Of a stretch of DNA of 52,684 nucleotides, positions 35,598 through 42,483 are shown piece after piece. Positions within the stretch are counted from its first letter, which is position 1. Each line of letters begins with the position of its first letter. Made by a program: the position numbers and the translations under genes. The notes beneath the pieces are model-generated. The model worked only from the letters and a program-made list of their open reading frames with translations. It ran no database searches and had not been told where the DNA came from. Source of the DNA: Solirubrobacterales bacterium (GTDB lineage Bacteria; Actinomycetota; Thermoleophilia; Solirubrobacterales; Solirubrobacteraceae); contig CANJIV010000011.1 in NCBI GenBank assembly GCA_947474595.1, positions 1-52,684 on the forward strand, in the 5' to 3' direction.

Positions 35598-35614
35598 AAA
35601 TGGTCTGACCATTT
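35598..35614. promoter_or_regulatory. Probable GntR (FadR/FCD subfamily) operator, AAATGGTCTGACCATTT
   Basis: A perfect 17-bp palindrome (8-bp arms, one central base) with the core TGGTCNGACCA, the consensus of FadR/LldR/PdhR-type GntR regulators. It lies 123 nt upstream of the sugar-transporter start. No GntR gene is in the window, so the regulator acts in trans. Confidence 0.65.
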
Positions 35615-35737
35615 ACGACTGAAGTGGGAAGTGTTCGCGGTGACCGCCGACCTTGGATTGGCCACCTGGAACTGGGTATTCCCACTCACCGAGGCCGATA
35701 TGAGACGTTTTTCCGTACTACGAGGAGAGGGAGCACC

Positions 35738-37195
35738 GTGTCGAGCGATCTGAGCGAGCAGGGGACATCAGCGAGCGGTGCGCCGCGCAGTAGGTCGGTT
35801 ATGAAGTGGGTTCTGATGGTGGGCTTGGTCACCTTCTTCGCGGGCCTGCTCTTTGGCTACGACCAAGGGGTCATCGCCGGTGCGCTCGCGGGAGTCAAAG
35901 ATAGCTTTAAAGTCAGTACGTTCGCCAGCGAGGTCATAACCTCGTGGGTCACGCTTGGTGCCCTGGTGGCGGCTTTGGTAGCTGGCATAGCTGCCGACCG
36001 ATATGGCCGCCGTCCGATGCTGCTCGTTGCCGGGCTGCTGTTTATCGCCGGAGCCGTGATTCAAGGGGTCGCCCAAGGTGCCGAAGTCCTCGTCGTCGGA
36101 CGTCTGATTACCGGCTTTGGAATCGGCTTTGCCTCGGTGGTTGCACCACTTTATGCGGCGGAGATGGCACCGCCGAGAATCCGTGGCAGGATCGTCTCCA
36201 CCTATCAGCTGGCGATCACCTTTGGCATCTTCTGCGCTTATCTAATTAGCGATCTGCTCGAGTCGTCTGAATGGCGCACGATGTTCTTGGTGGCGGCCGT
36301 TCCCGGCGTGCTGCTGATCATCACAACGATGCTGATCCCCGAATCCTCGCGCTGGTACGTCAAGGTCGGGCGCGGCGCCGACGCGCGTCGGTCACTCGAG
36401 AAGGTCACCGAGCCAAGCGAGGTCGATCAAGCTCTCAGCACCGTTCAAGCCGAGGTTGCTGATGAAACGGCCGACGGTGAGGCCGGTTGGGCCGAGGTCT
36501 TTAGCCCCCGTATGCGCAAGGCGCTGATTGTGGGCATTGGGCTGGCTATCTTCCAGCAGATCACAGGCATCAACGCGATCATCTACTACGCCGACAAGAT
36601 CTTCGAGAGTGCCGGGATTACGAGTACCGCCGCTCAAACCAAGGCGACGCTCTACTGCGTCGGGCTAACCAACGTGCTGGCGACCTTTGTCGCGGTTGCC
36701 TATATAGACCGCTTCGGCCGCAGGCCGCTGCTCTTTATGGGCCTGATTGGGATGTTTGTTTCGCTCTGTGCTGTGGCGATGGGGTTCGCGACTCAGTCGA
36801 CTGTCGACCCTGGAGCCGGGACATCAATCGTCGGCATCATCACGATGGTCGGATTGGTCGTCTTCATCGCTTCATTTGCCTTCTCGCTCGGACCAGTCGT
36901 GTGGACCATAATCTCCGAGATCTATCCCGGTCGAGTGCGTGGGCGAGCGGTCTCACTAGCGACCGCGTTTAACTGGGGGGCCGCGTTCTTGGTCGCGCAA
37001 TTCTTTCTCACCCTCACGGATGGAATCGGCGAGGCAGCAACCTTCTTTCTGTTCGCCGCCATGTGCGTGCTGGCATTCATCTTCGTCTGGCGATACGTGC
37101 CAGAGACTCGCGGGCGTTCGCTAGAAGAGATCCAAGAGATGTGGGAGCAGGACGGGGCGATCGCCGACTGGGAGAAGACTGCGCCGAGGCACTAG
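35738..37195 (+). CDS. MFS sugar porter (SP family) H+ symporter
   Basis: 485 residues from a GTG at 35738 preceded by AGGAGAGGGAG; the longer frame from 35624 is rejected. Twelve helices are expected. SP-family marks: FGYDQGVIAGAL in helix 1, DRYGRRPMLL after helix 2, RIRGRIVSTYQL, PESSRWYV after helix 6, QQITGINAIIYYADKIFESAG in helix 7, DRFGRRPLLF after helix 8, and PETRGRSLEEIQEMW at the end. Relatives take up xylose, arabinose, galactose or myo-inositol; the substrate is not decided here. The GntR-type palindrome upstream suggests repression by a carboxylic acid- or sugar acid-sensing regulator. Confidence 0.9.
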   Translation: MSSDLSEQGTSASGAPRSRSVMKWVLMVGLVTFFAGLLFGYDQGVIAGALAGVKDSFKVSTFASEVITSWVTLGALVAALVAGIAADRYGRRPMLLVAGLLFIAGAVIQGVAQGAEVLVVGRLITGFGIGFASVVAPLYAAEMAPPRIRGRIVSTYQLAITFGIFCAYLISDLLESSEWRTMFLVAAVPGVLLIITTMLIPESSRWYVKVGRGADARRSLEKVTEPSEVDQALSTVQAEVADETADGEAGWAEVFSPRMRKALIVGIGLAIFQQITGINAIIYYADKIFESAGITSTAAQTKATLYCVGLTNVLATFVAVAYIDRFGRRPLLFMGLIGMFVSLCAVAMGFATQSTVDPGAGTSIVGIITMVGLVVFIASFAFSLGPVVWTIISEIYPGRVRGRAVSLATAFNWGAAFLVAQFFLTLTDGIGEAATFFLFAAMCVLAFIFVWRYVPETRGRSLEEIQEMWEQDGAIADWEKTAPRH

Positions 37196-37440
37196 CGCGC
37201 CAGATTAGTGGCCGCCCGGCGATCCCCCGTCGGATTGCGGCGCCGATGTGAGGCAGGGGGTGATCGGCTCCGGCAGGTTTCCTGCGATGGCGCGAAAGAG
37301 TAATCTGACAGCTCGTGTTATCCGTATCGGCTCTGGTTCGCGCGCAGAAAGCGATCGAGATCGATTACGCATGGGCGCGAGCGTTTTGCTACATATCTAA
37401 CAATTAAACTCGCCACGCGAGACATAACGAAAGAGAGACA

Positions 37441-37812
37441 ATGGAGATGACAAGTGGTTTCAAGGCCATCGCTGATGCCAGCTTTGACTCGGTAATGATG
37501 ACAAGCGCTGGTAGTAAGAATGAGATCATTTACGTCAACAAGGCATTTGAGAAGCTCACCGGCTACAAGGCCAAGGATGTGCTCGGCAAGGACCCGAAGT
37601 TGCTCCAAGGGCCAGCAACCGATCCTGCCACGATCCGGCAGCTCGTCAAAGACATGAAGGCAGGCAAGACCTTTGAGGGCCGCACGATCAACTATCGCGC
37701 CGACGGTAGTCCCTTCATCATGCACTGGCGCGTACTGCCTGTGAAGAGTGGTCGTGGCGCTTCGGCCAAGGTCGAAAGCTACGTCGCGATCCAGCGGGTT
37801 ATCGCCGCCTAG
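37441..37812 (+). CDS. Stand-alone LOV-like PAS protein lacking the photoactive cysteine
   Basis: 123 residues forming a single PAS domain and nothing else. The sequence follows LOV photoreceptors: YVNKAFEKLTGY, LLQGPATDPATIRQL, then NYRADGSPF (from Asn84), LPVKSG and YVAIQRV. The LOV signature GxNCRFLQ reads GKDPKLLQ (49-56), so the adduct-forming cysteine is Pro52 and the flavin-binding Asn is Asp51. A second Asn (the N of PFxN) is Met94, while Gln118 is retained. It may bind flavin without cysteinyl adduct, or another ligand. AAAGAGAG gives a good ribosome site. A perfect hairpin follows the stop, so it is monocistronic. Confidence 0.85.
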   Translation: MEMTSGFKAIADASFDSVMMTSAGSKNEIIYVNKAFEKLTGYKAKDVLGKDPKLLQGPATDPATIRQLVKDMKAGKTFEGRTINYRADGSPFIMHWRVLPVKSGRGASAKVESYVAIQRVIAA

Positions 37813-37835
37813 CACTTCATCTTGTGAGGGTCGGG

Positions 37836-37863
37836 GGCTGGCCATCGGTCGCGGCGGCCAGCC
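37836..37863 (+). terminator. Rho-independent-like hairpin after the LOV-like gene
   Basis: GGCTGGCC (37836-37843) and GGCCAGCC (37856-37863) form a perfect 8-bp stem over a 12-nt loop, 24 nt after the stop. The following TTCGATT is only moderately T-rich. Confidence 0.55.
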
Positions 37864-37949
37864 TTCGATTCGCCATTTAGGCAGACCCACTAATCGTTGC
37901 AATCTAGGCGGCTAGCCGCCGCCAGCTACGACCGAGCCGAGGCCTTCGC

Positions 37950-37955
37950 TATGGT
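37950..37955 (+). promoter_or_regulatory. Leaderless-type -10 box (TATGGT) for the aminotransferase-serA unit
   Basis: CGCTATGGTT puts TATGGT 9 nt before the ATG at 37965, the same decamer and spacing as before kgd. Confidence 0.5.
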
Positions 37956-37964
37956 TGGCCACCG

Positions 37965-39155
37965 ATGACACTCCCCAGCCCATTCATCAAGGAGTATCTG
38001 ATGACCGCGGGGCCAACGCCTCTGCCTCCGCGGGTTCAGGCTGCCTTGGCCGAGCCGATCGTCTATCACCGTGCGCCGGCTTTTGATGCCCTCTTTGCAC
38101 GAGTGCTGGCGCGTCTACCGATGGTATTTCAGACATCTAACGACGTGATCGTCTTGACTTGCAGCGGTTCTGGGGCGATGGACTCTGCCTTTGCAAACCT
38201 CGTTCGCCCAGGCCAGCCGGTACTTGCCTGCGCCGCAGGGAAGTTCGGCGAGCGCTGGATTGAGCTCGGCGAGGCCTACGGCGCCGATCTCGTCCGCTAC
38301 GAGCCAGGCTGGGGAACGCGCCTAGATCCCGCAGTCATCGACGGCCTGCTCACCGATAGGCCCGAGATTAAGGTTGCCTTCGCCACACTTTCGGAGACCT
38401 CAACTGGCATCGTCCACGATATCGAAGCGATCGCTGCTGTCGCGAAACAACATGATGTGATCCTCGTCGTCGATGCGGTCTCTGGCTTGGGAGCTGCAGA
38501 TCTGGCTCAGGATGCTTGGGGGGTTGACGTTGTCGTCACGGGCTCGCAGAAAGCACTGATGACGCCGCCCGGGCTAGGCCTGGTTTCTGCTTCACCGCGG
38601 GCGTTGGAGTTCGCAGCTGACCAGCCAGGCGGGCGCTACTACTTCGACTGGGCGATGGCGATGAAGGAGCAGCGCAAATCTTCTCCAGCCACACCGTTTA
38701 CTCCAGCCGTGTCTCTGATCGCAGCTCTGGATGCTGCACTAGCGATGATCGAAGAGGAGGGATTTGCCCAGACGCTTGCTCGCCATGCGCTCCTAGCCCG
38801 AGCTACGCGTGCTGGGGTCCTCGCGATGGGGCTTGGGCTCTACGGAGATCCGGACGAGAGAGCAAACGTCGTGACAGCAGTTGCGCTACCGGAGACGATT
38901 GACGGTGGCAAAGTTCCAGGAATTCTGCGCGATACCTACGGTATTACCGCCAATGGCGGTCAAGGTGAGCTCAAAGGGCGAATCGTCAGGATCGCCCACT
39001 GTGGCTACTTTGGTGCCTTCGACATCATCACTTCGCTATCTGGGCTGGAAATGACGTTGGCCCAGCTGGGCGCTGAGATTGATCTCGGCGCCGGTGTCGG
39101 GGCCGCTTCGCAGATCTTTCTGGACGCTGGCGTGAACGCTACGGCTAGCGCGTGA
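37965..39155 (+). CDS. Class V PLP aminotransferase (alanine-glyoxylate/serine-pyruvate family), probable phosphoserine aminotransferase
   Basis: 396 residues. Fold-type I class V features: LMTAGPTPLPPRVQAAL, VLTCSGSGAMDSAFANLV, FATLSETSTGIVHDIEAI, VDAVSGLGAADLAQDAWGVDVVVTGSQKALMTPPG with the PLP-lysine in SQKA. The family converts alanine/glyoxylate or serine/pyruvate. Its GTGA overlap with serA implies a shared role, so it may supply the phosphoserine aminotransferase step in place of a canonical SerC; serA-linked proteins of this family occur in several bacteria and archaea. That assignment is an inference from context. No SerC is in the window. Confidence 0.82.
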   Translation: MTLPSPFIKEYLMTAGPTPLPPRVQAALAEPIVYHRAPAFDALFARVLARLPMVFQTSNDVIVLTCSGSGAMDSAFANLVRPGQPVLACAAGKFGERWIELGEAYGADLVRYEPGWGTRLDPAVIDGLLTDRPEIKVAFATLSETSTGIVHDIEAIAAVAKQHDVILVVDAVSGLGAADLAQDAWGVDVVVTGSQKALMTPPGLGLVSASPRALEFAADQPGGRYYFDWAMAMKEQRKSSPATPFTPAVSLIAALDAALAMIEEEGFAQTLARHALLARATRAGVLAMGLGLYGDPDERANVVTAVALPETIDGGKVPGILRDTYGITANGGQGELKGRIVRIAHCGYFGAFDIITSLSGLEMTLAQLGAEIDLGAGVGAASQIFLDAGVNATASA

Positions 39156-40768
39156 CCGATCGCTACCGCATTCTCGTTAGCGAAGAGATCGCCGATTCAG
39201 GCGTATCGCTACTGCGCGAACACTTTGATGTTGATCTCGGCGTCGGGTGGACCGAAGAGGAGCTTGGCGAGCGCATCGGTGACTACGACGGCATCATAAT
39301 TCGGTCAGCCACACAGATCACTGCCGAGTTGATCGCCCGCGCCGACCGCATGAAGGTGATCGGTCGTGCCGGCATTGGGATCGATAACGTCGACGTCAGT
39401 GCTGCGACCAAACGCGGAATCGTAGTCGCCAACGCGCCTCAATCGAACATCATTGCGGCGGCCGAGCACACAATGGCGCTGATGCTCGCTCTCGCCCGAA
39501 ATGTGCCCCAAGCCCACGGCTCACTAACCGCCGGTCGCTGGGAGAGGTCCAAGTTTGGGGGCGTTGAGATCTACGAGAAAACTTTGGGAGTCCTTGGCTT
39601 CGGTCGGATCGGGCAGCTAGTTGCTCAACGTGCCAAAGCATTCGGCATGCACGTGGTTGGCTTTGATCCGTTTGTCTCGGTCGAGCGCTATCGCGAACTA
39701 GGGGTGGCTCGAGCCGAGAGCGTCGAGGACCTCTATGGCAGCGCTGATTTCATAACAGTCCACCTGCCCAACACAGCCGACACTAAGGGTTGGCTCAACG
39801 CTGAGGCATTCGCAAAGATGCGCGATGGCGTGCGGATCATCAACTGCGCCCGTGGAGAGCTCATCGACGACGATGCGCTAAAGGCGGCTCTGGATTCCGG
39901 CAAGGTCGCCGGAGCAGCGCTTGACGTCTTCCCGGCCGAACCGATCACCGACTACCCGCTCTTCACCGGCTATGACAACGTCGTCGTGACGCCTCATCTC
40001 GGAGCATCAACCGCCGAGGCCCAAGATCGCGCCGGCATACAGACCGCCGAGCAAGTCGTCGCAGCTCTCACTGGAGGGGTCGTTTCGACCGCGGTAAATA
40101 TCCCCGCGGTCAGTGCTGAGACGCGAGAGGTGCTCGCACCATTCTTGCCCCTCTGCGAGCAGCTCGGCCGTCTCGGCATGGGTCTTGCGGAGGCCTCTTC
40201 GGTTGACTGCATCGAGGTGCAGGTCTTAGGCCGCATCGCCGACCTCGATGTCCGCCTCCTCACGGTGGCGGTTCTAAACGGCGCACTTCAAGGTCACACG
40301 GAAGAGCCCGTCAACTACGTCAACGCACCTGCGATCGCGGAAGAGCGCGGGATTCGCATCGCCGAAACCAAGGACACTCACGCCGAAGATTTCACCGAGC
40401 TAATACGTGTTGCCGTTATCTCCAACGGCAGGCGCGTCGAGGTTGCTGGAACCGGGATCGGGCCGCGTCAAGTGCCTCATCTTGTCGAGGCTTGGGGTCA
40501 GCGGTTTACAGTTGAACTCGAGCGCAACATTACGCTGCTTCGATACCGCGACGTCCCAGGGATGATCGGTCAGATTGGCACGATGCTAGGTAGCCGTGAG
40601 ATCAACATAGATTCAGCAGCCGTGGGACGCCAGCCAGCCGGCGACGACCACCGCGAAGGCGGGCTTGCCGCGATGGCGGTTACTACCGAGGCTCCGATTG
40701 CAGCTGACGTCCTGGCAGAGATCGTCGCCTCCGAGGGGTTTGTAGACGGCCGGACGATCACGCTGTAG
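39152..40768 (+). CDS. serA: D-3-phosphoglycerate dehydrogenase, long (ASB-ACT) form
   Basis: 538 residues. It oxidises 3-phosphoglycerate to 3-phosphohydroxypyruvate with NAD+, the first committed step of serine synthesis. The catalytic domain has ADRMKVIGRAGIGIDNVDVSAAT, the NAD-binding GxGxxG region LGVLGFGRIGQLVA, INCARGELIDDDAL, and TPHLGASTAEAQD with the catalytic His. From about residue 320 comes the allosteric-substrate-binding domain, then the C-terminal ACT domain (ITLLRYRDVPGMIGQIGTML) that confers serine feedback in relatives. It starts with GTG inside the aminotransferase stop (GTGA), so the two genes are coupled. Confidence 0.95.
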   Translation: MTDRYRILVSEEIADSGVSLLREHFDVDLGVGWTEEELGERIGDYDGIIIRSATQITAELIARADRMKVIGRAGIGIDNVDVSAATKRGIVVANAPQSNIIAAAEHTMALMLALARNVPQAHGSLTAGRWERSKFGGVEIYEKTLGVLGFGRIGQLVAQRAKAFGMHVVGFDPFVSVERYRELGVARAESVEDLYGSADFITVHLPNTADTKGWLNAEAFAKMRDGVRIINCARGELIDDDALKAALDSGKVAGAALDVFPAEPITDYPLFTGYDNVVVTPHLGASTAEAQDRAGIQTAEQVVAALTGGVVSTAVNIPAVSAETREVLAPFLPLCEQLGRLGMGLAEASSVDCIEVQVLGRIADLDVRLLTVAVLNGALQGHTEEPVNYVNAPAIAEERGIRIAETKDTHAEDFTELIRVAVISNGRRVEVAGTGIGPRQVPHLVEAWGQRFTVELERNITLLRYRDVPGMIGQIGTMLGSREINIDSAAVGRQPAGDDHREGGLAAMAVTTEAPIAADVLAEIVASEGFVDGRTITL

Positions 40769-40820
40769 GCTCCGGAGGCAGCCCAGCCTGTTGCGTGGAT
40801 ATCGCGATAAAGGAGAGCAA

Positions 40821-42326
40821 TTGTCAGCGTTAAGTAGGCAATCGCCAGTGGCCGGATCCGCCCCGGGTGACAAAGGCCTAAAGACTGGTGCGATTGGGTT
40901 CGCAGCAGGTGTCGTGATCGGAGTGGCATCGACCGCGCCCGGCTACTCCTTAGCGGCGTCACTTGGGCTGGTCGTGGCCGTCGTTGGCATCGGTGTTTAT
41001 GCGCCGGTGATCATGATCGTCTCCTTCATTCCGATGGTTCTGATCGCGGCCTCCTACTACTGGATGAACCGTGCTGATCCAGATTGCGGTACGACCTTCT
41101 CGTGGGCTACGCGAGCTATGGGTCCTTACGCTGGCTGGATTGGTGGCTGGGCGATCATCGTTGCCGACATAATCGTTATGGCGAACCTTGCCCAAATTTC
41201 AGGGCTCTACCTCTTTCTCCTATTAGGAATTAGCGCGCCATCAACCTTCGCTGTGACCGCCGTCGGCGTCGCTTTTATCGCCGCCATGACGTGGATCTGT
41301 GTAATCGGAATCGAGCTCAACGCCAAGACGCAGACGGGACTCTTGGCCGCCGAGCTAATCACGTTGGCGATATTTGCCGTTGTCGCTCTCGTTCGCGTCT
41401 ACTCCGGCGATGCCCTCGCGGGGTCGATTGAGCCTTCGGCCGGGTGGTTTAACCCGGCGAATATAGGCTCAGTCAGCGCGCTAACTAGCGGGGTGCTCTT
41501 GGCAGTTTTCATCTACTGGGGCTGGGATTCAACGGTCTGTGTAAATGAAGAAACCGAAGACCCAACCGAGACGCCTGGAAGGGCAGCGGTTTTATCGACC
41601 GTGATTCTGGTCTTGATCTACGTGCTCGTGACGGTCGCCGCGGTCTCTTTTGGCGGCCCGGAGCTACTCACGAAGGAGGCTGGCTCAGGCGATGTCTTGG
41701 GCCTACTAGCTAATGATGTGTTCGGCAGCGACCTTTTGGGCAAGCTGGTGATTATTGCGGTGCTTACTTCGGCGGCGGCCTCCTGCCAGACGACGATCCT
41801 CCCGACAGCACGCACCGCCCTCTCGATGGCGCGGGCAAAGGCGTTGCCCGCCAAGATCGGAGAGGTCAGCCCGCAGTACATGACCCCTGCGTTTGCGACT
41901 TGGTTGATGGGGGCGCTCTCAATTATTTGGTACGTCGGGCTTACGCTGGTCTCGGAGAATCTGCTCTTTGATGCAATCGCCTCGCTGGGGCTGATGATCG
42001 CTTTCTACTACGCACTTACTGGCTATGCGTGCGTTATCTACTACCGAAACGAGCTGTTTAAGAGCGTTCGCAACTTGCTCCTTATAGGGGTTGCGCCGCT
42101 GCTCGGCGCGCTGATCCTAACTGCGATATTCATCAAGTCGTGTGTCGACATGTGGGATCCAGCCAACTCCGAATCAGGCACGGCTTGGCTTGGTATTGGA
42201 CCGCCGCTGGTGATCGGGCTAGGCTCGTTGGCGATGGGCGTCGTCTTGGTAGTGCTCTGGCGGCTCGGCGGCCATCCCGAGTTCTTTGGCCGACGGCTCG
42301 AGACGGCCGACCCCGGACTGTTGTAA
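40821..42326 (+). CDS. APC-superfamily amino acid permease
   Basis: 501 residues from a TTG at 40821 with AGGAG 5 nt upstream; the TTG at 40791 lacks a site. About twelve membrane helices. The first helix, IGFAAGVVIGVASTAPGYSLAASLGLVVA, has the broken-helix glycine pattern of APC carriers; others are FSWATRAMGPYAGWIGGWAIIVADIIVMANLAQ and FIYWGWDSTVCVNEETEDPTETPGRAAV in two parts. The substrate is probably an amino acid or polyamine, not determinable here. It follows serA by 52 nt and may be read through from it, but its own ribosome site is strong. Confidence 0.85.
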   Translation: MSALSRQSPVAGSAPGDKGLKTGAIGFAAGVVIGVASTAPGYSLAASLGLVVAVVGIGVYAPVIMIVSFIPMVLIAASYYWMNRADPDCGTTFSWATRAMGPYAGWIGGWAIIVADIIVMANLAQISGLYLFLLLGISAPSTFAVTAVGVAFIAAMTWICVIGIELNAKTQTGLLAAELITLAIFAVVALVRVYSGDALAGSIEPSAGWFNPANIGSVSALTSGVLLAVFIYWGWDSTVCVNEETEDPTETPGRAAVLSTVILVLIYVLVTVAAVSFGGPELLTKEAGSGDVLGLLANDVFGSDLLGKLVIIAVLTSAAASCQTTILPTARTALSMARAKALPAKIGEVSPQYMTPAFATWLMGALSIIWYVGLTLVSENLLFDAIASLGLMIAFYYALTGYACVIYYRNELFKSVRNLLLIGVAPLLGALILTAIFIKSCVDMWDPANSESGTAWLGIGPPLVIGLGSLAMGVVLVVLWRLGGHPEFFGRRLETADPGLL

Positions 42327-42347
42327 ACCTCGACGACCGGCGCTTGC

Positions 42348-42353
42348 TACTCT
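42348..42353 (+). promoter_or_regulatory. Leaderless-type -10 box (TACTCT) for the leu leader peptide
   Basis: TACTCT lies exactly 8 nt before the leader-peptide ATG at 42362. Confidence 0.4.
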
Positions 42354-42361
42354 GAGCATTC

Positions 42362-42415
42362 ATGTTGAATGTGTCCGTGATCGGCCTTCTACTCCTTCCC
42401 CTTCGGGGGAGATAA
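42362..42415 (+). CDS. leuL: Leucine-rich leader peptide upstream of leuA (probable attenuator)
   Basis: A 17-codon frame, MLNVSVIGLLLLPLRGR, ends with TAA at 42413-42415. Six of 17 residues are Leu and two more Val and one Ile, the products of the operon's pathways. Four consecutive Leu codons (CTT CTA CTC CTT) and a fifth after Pro form the run expected of a ribosome-stalling control peptide. It lies 68 nt upstream of leuA, with hairpin-forming sequence overlapping and following it. A second tiny frame (MRGGRLAAN) begins at the same TAATG. Actinobacterial leuA genes are known to be preceded by such leaders. Expression here is not proven. Confidence 0.75.
   Translation: MLNVSVIGLLLLPLRGR
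42396..42411 (+). promoter_or_regulatory. UUCG-tetraloop hairpin overlapping the leu leader codons
   Basis: CCCC (42398-42401) and GGGG (42406-42409), extended by a T-A and a T-G pair, close a C(UUCG)G tetraloop. The stem overlaps the last Leu, Pro and Leu codons, so ribosome position on the leader would decide its folding. A further GCGGC/GCCGC pairing lies downstream around 42420-42440. Confidence 0.6.
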
Positions 42416-42483
42416 TGCGTGGCGGCCGCCTAGCCGCAAACTAAGCACCGAGAAGAAGCCAAGATCGAGCAGGAGGGAACAAC

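Noticed and set aside
37287..37400. 37-codon plus-strand frame (MARKSNLTARVIRIG...) before the LOV-like gene
   Set aside because: No ribosome site, no homology I recognise, and it ends well before the LOV-like start; chance is likely.
37318..37902. 194-codon minus-strand frame covering the LOV-like gene
   Set aside because: It is the shadow of the LOV-like gene, whose plus-strand sequence shows clear PAS/LOV motifs and a ribosome site.
37907..37920. GGCGGCTAGCCGCC palindrome upstream of the aminotransferase gene
   Set aside because: Perfect but GC-only flanks and no known regulator consensus; similar GC palindromes arise often at this composition.
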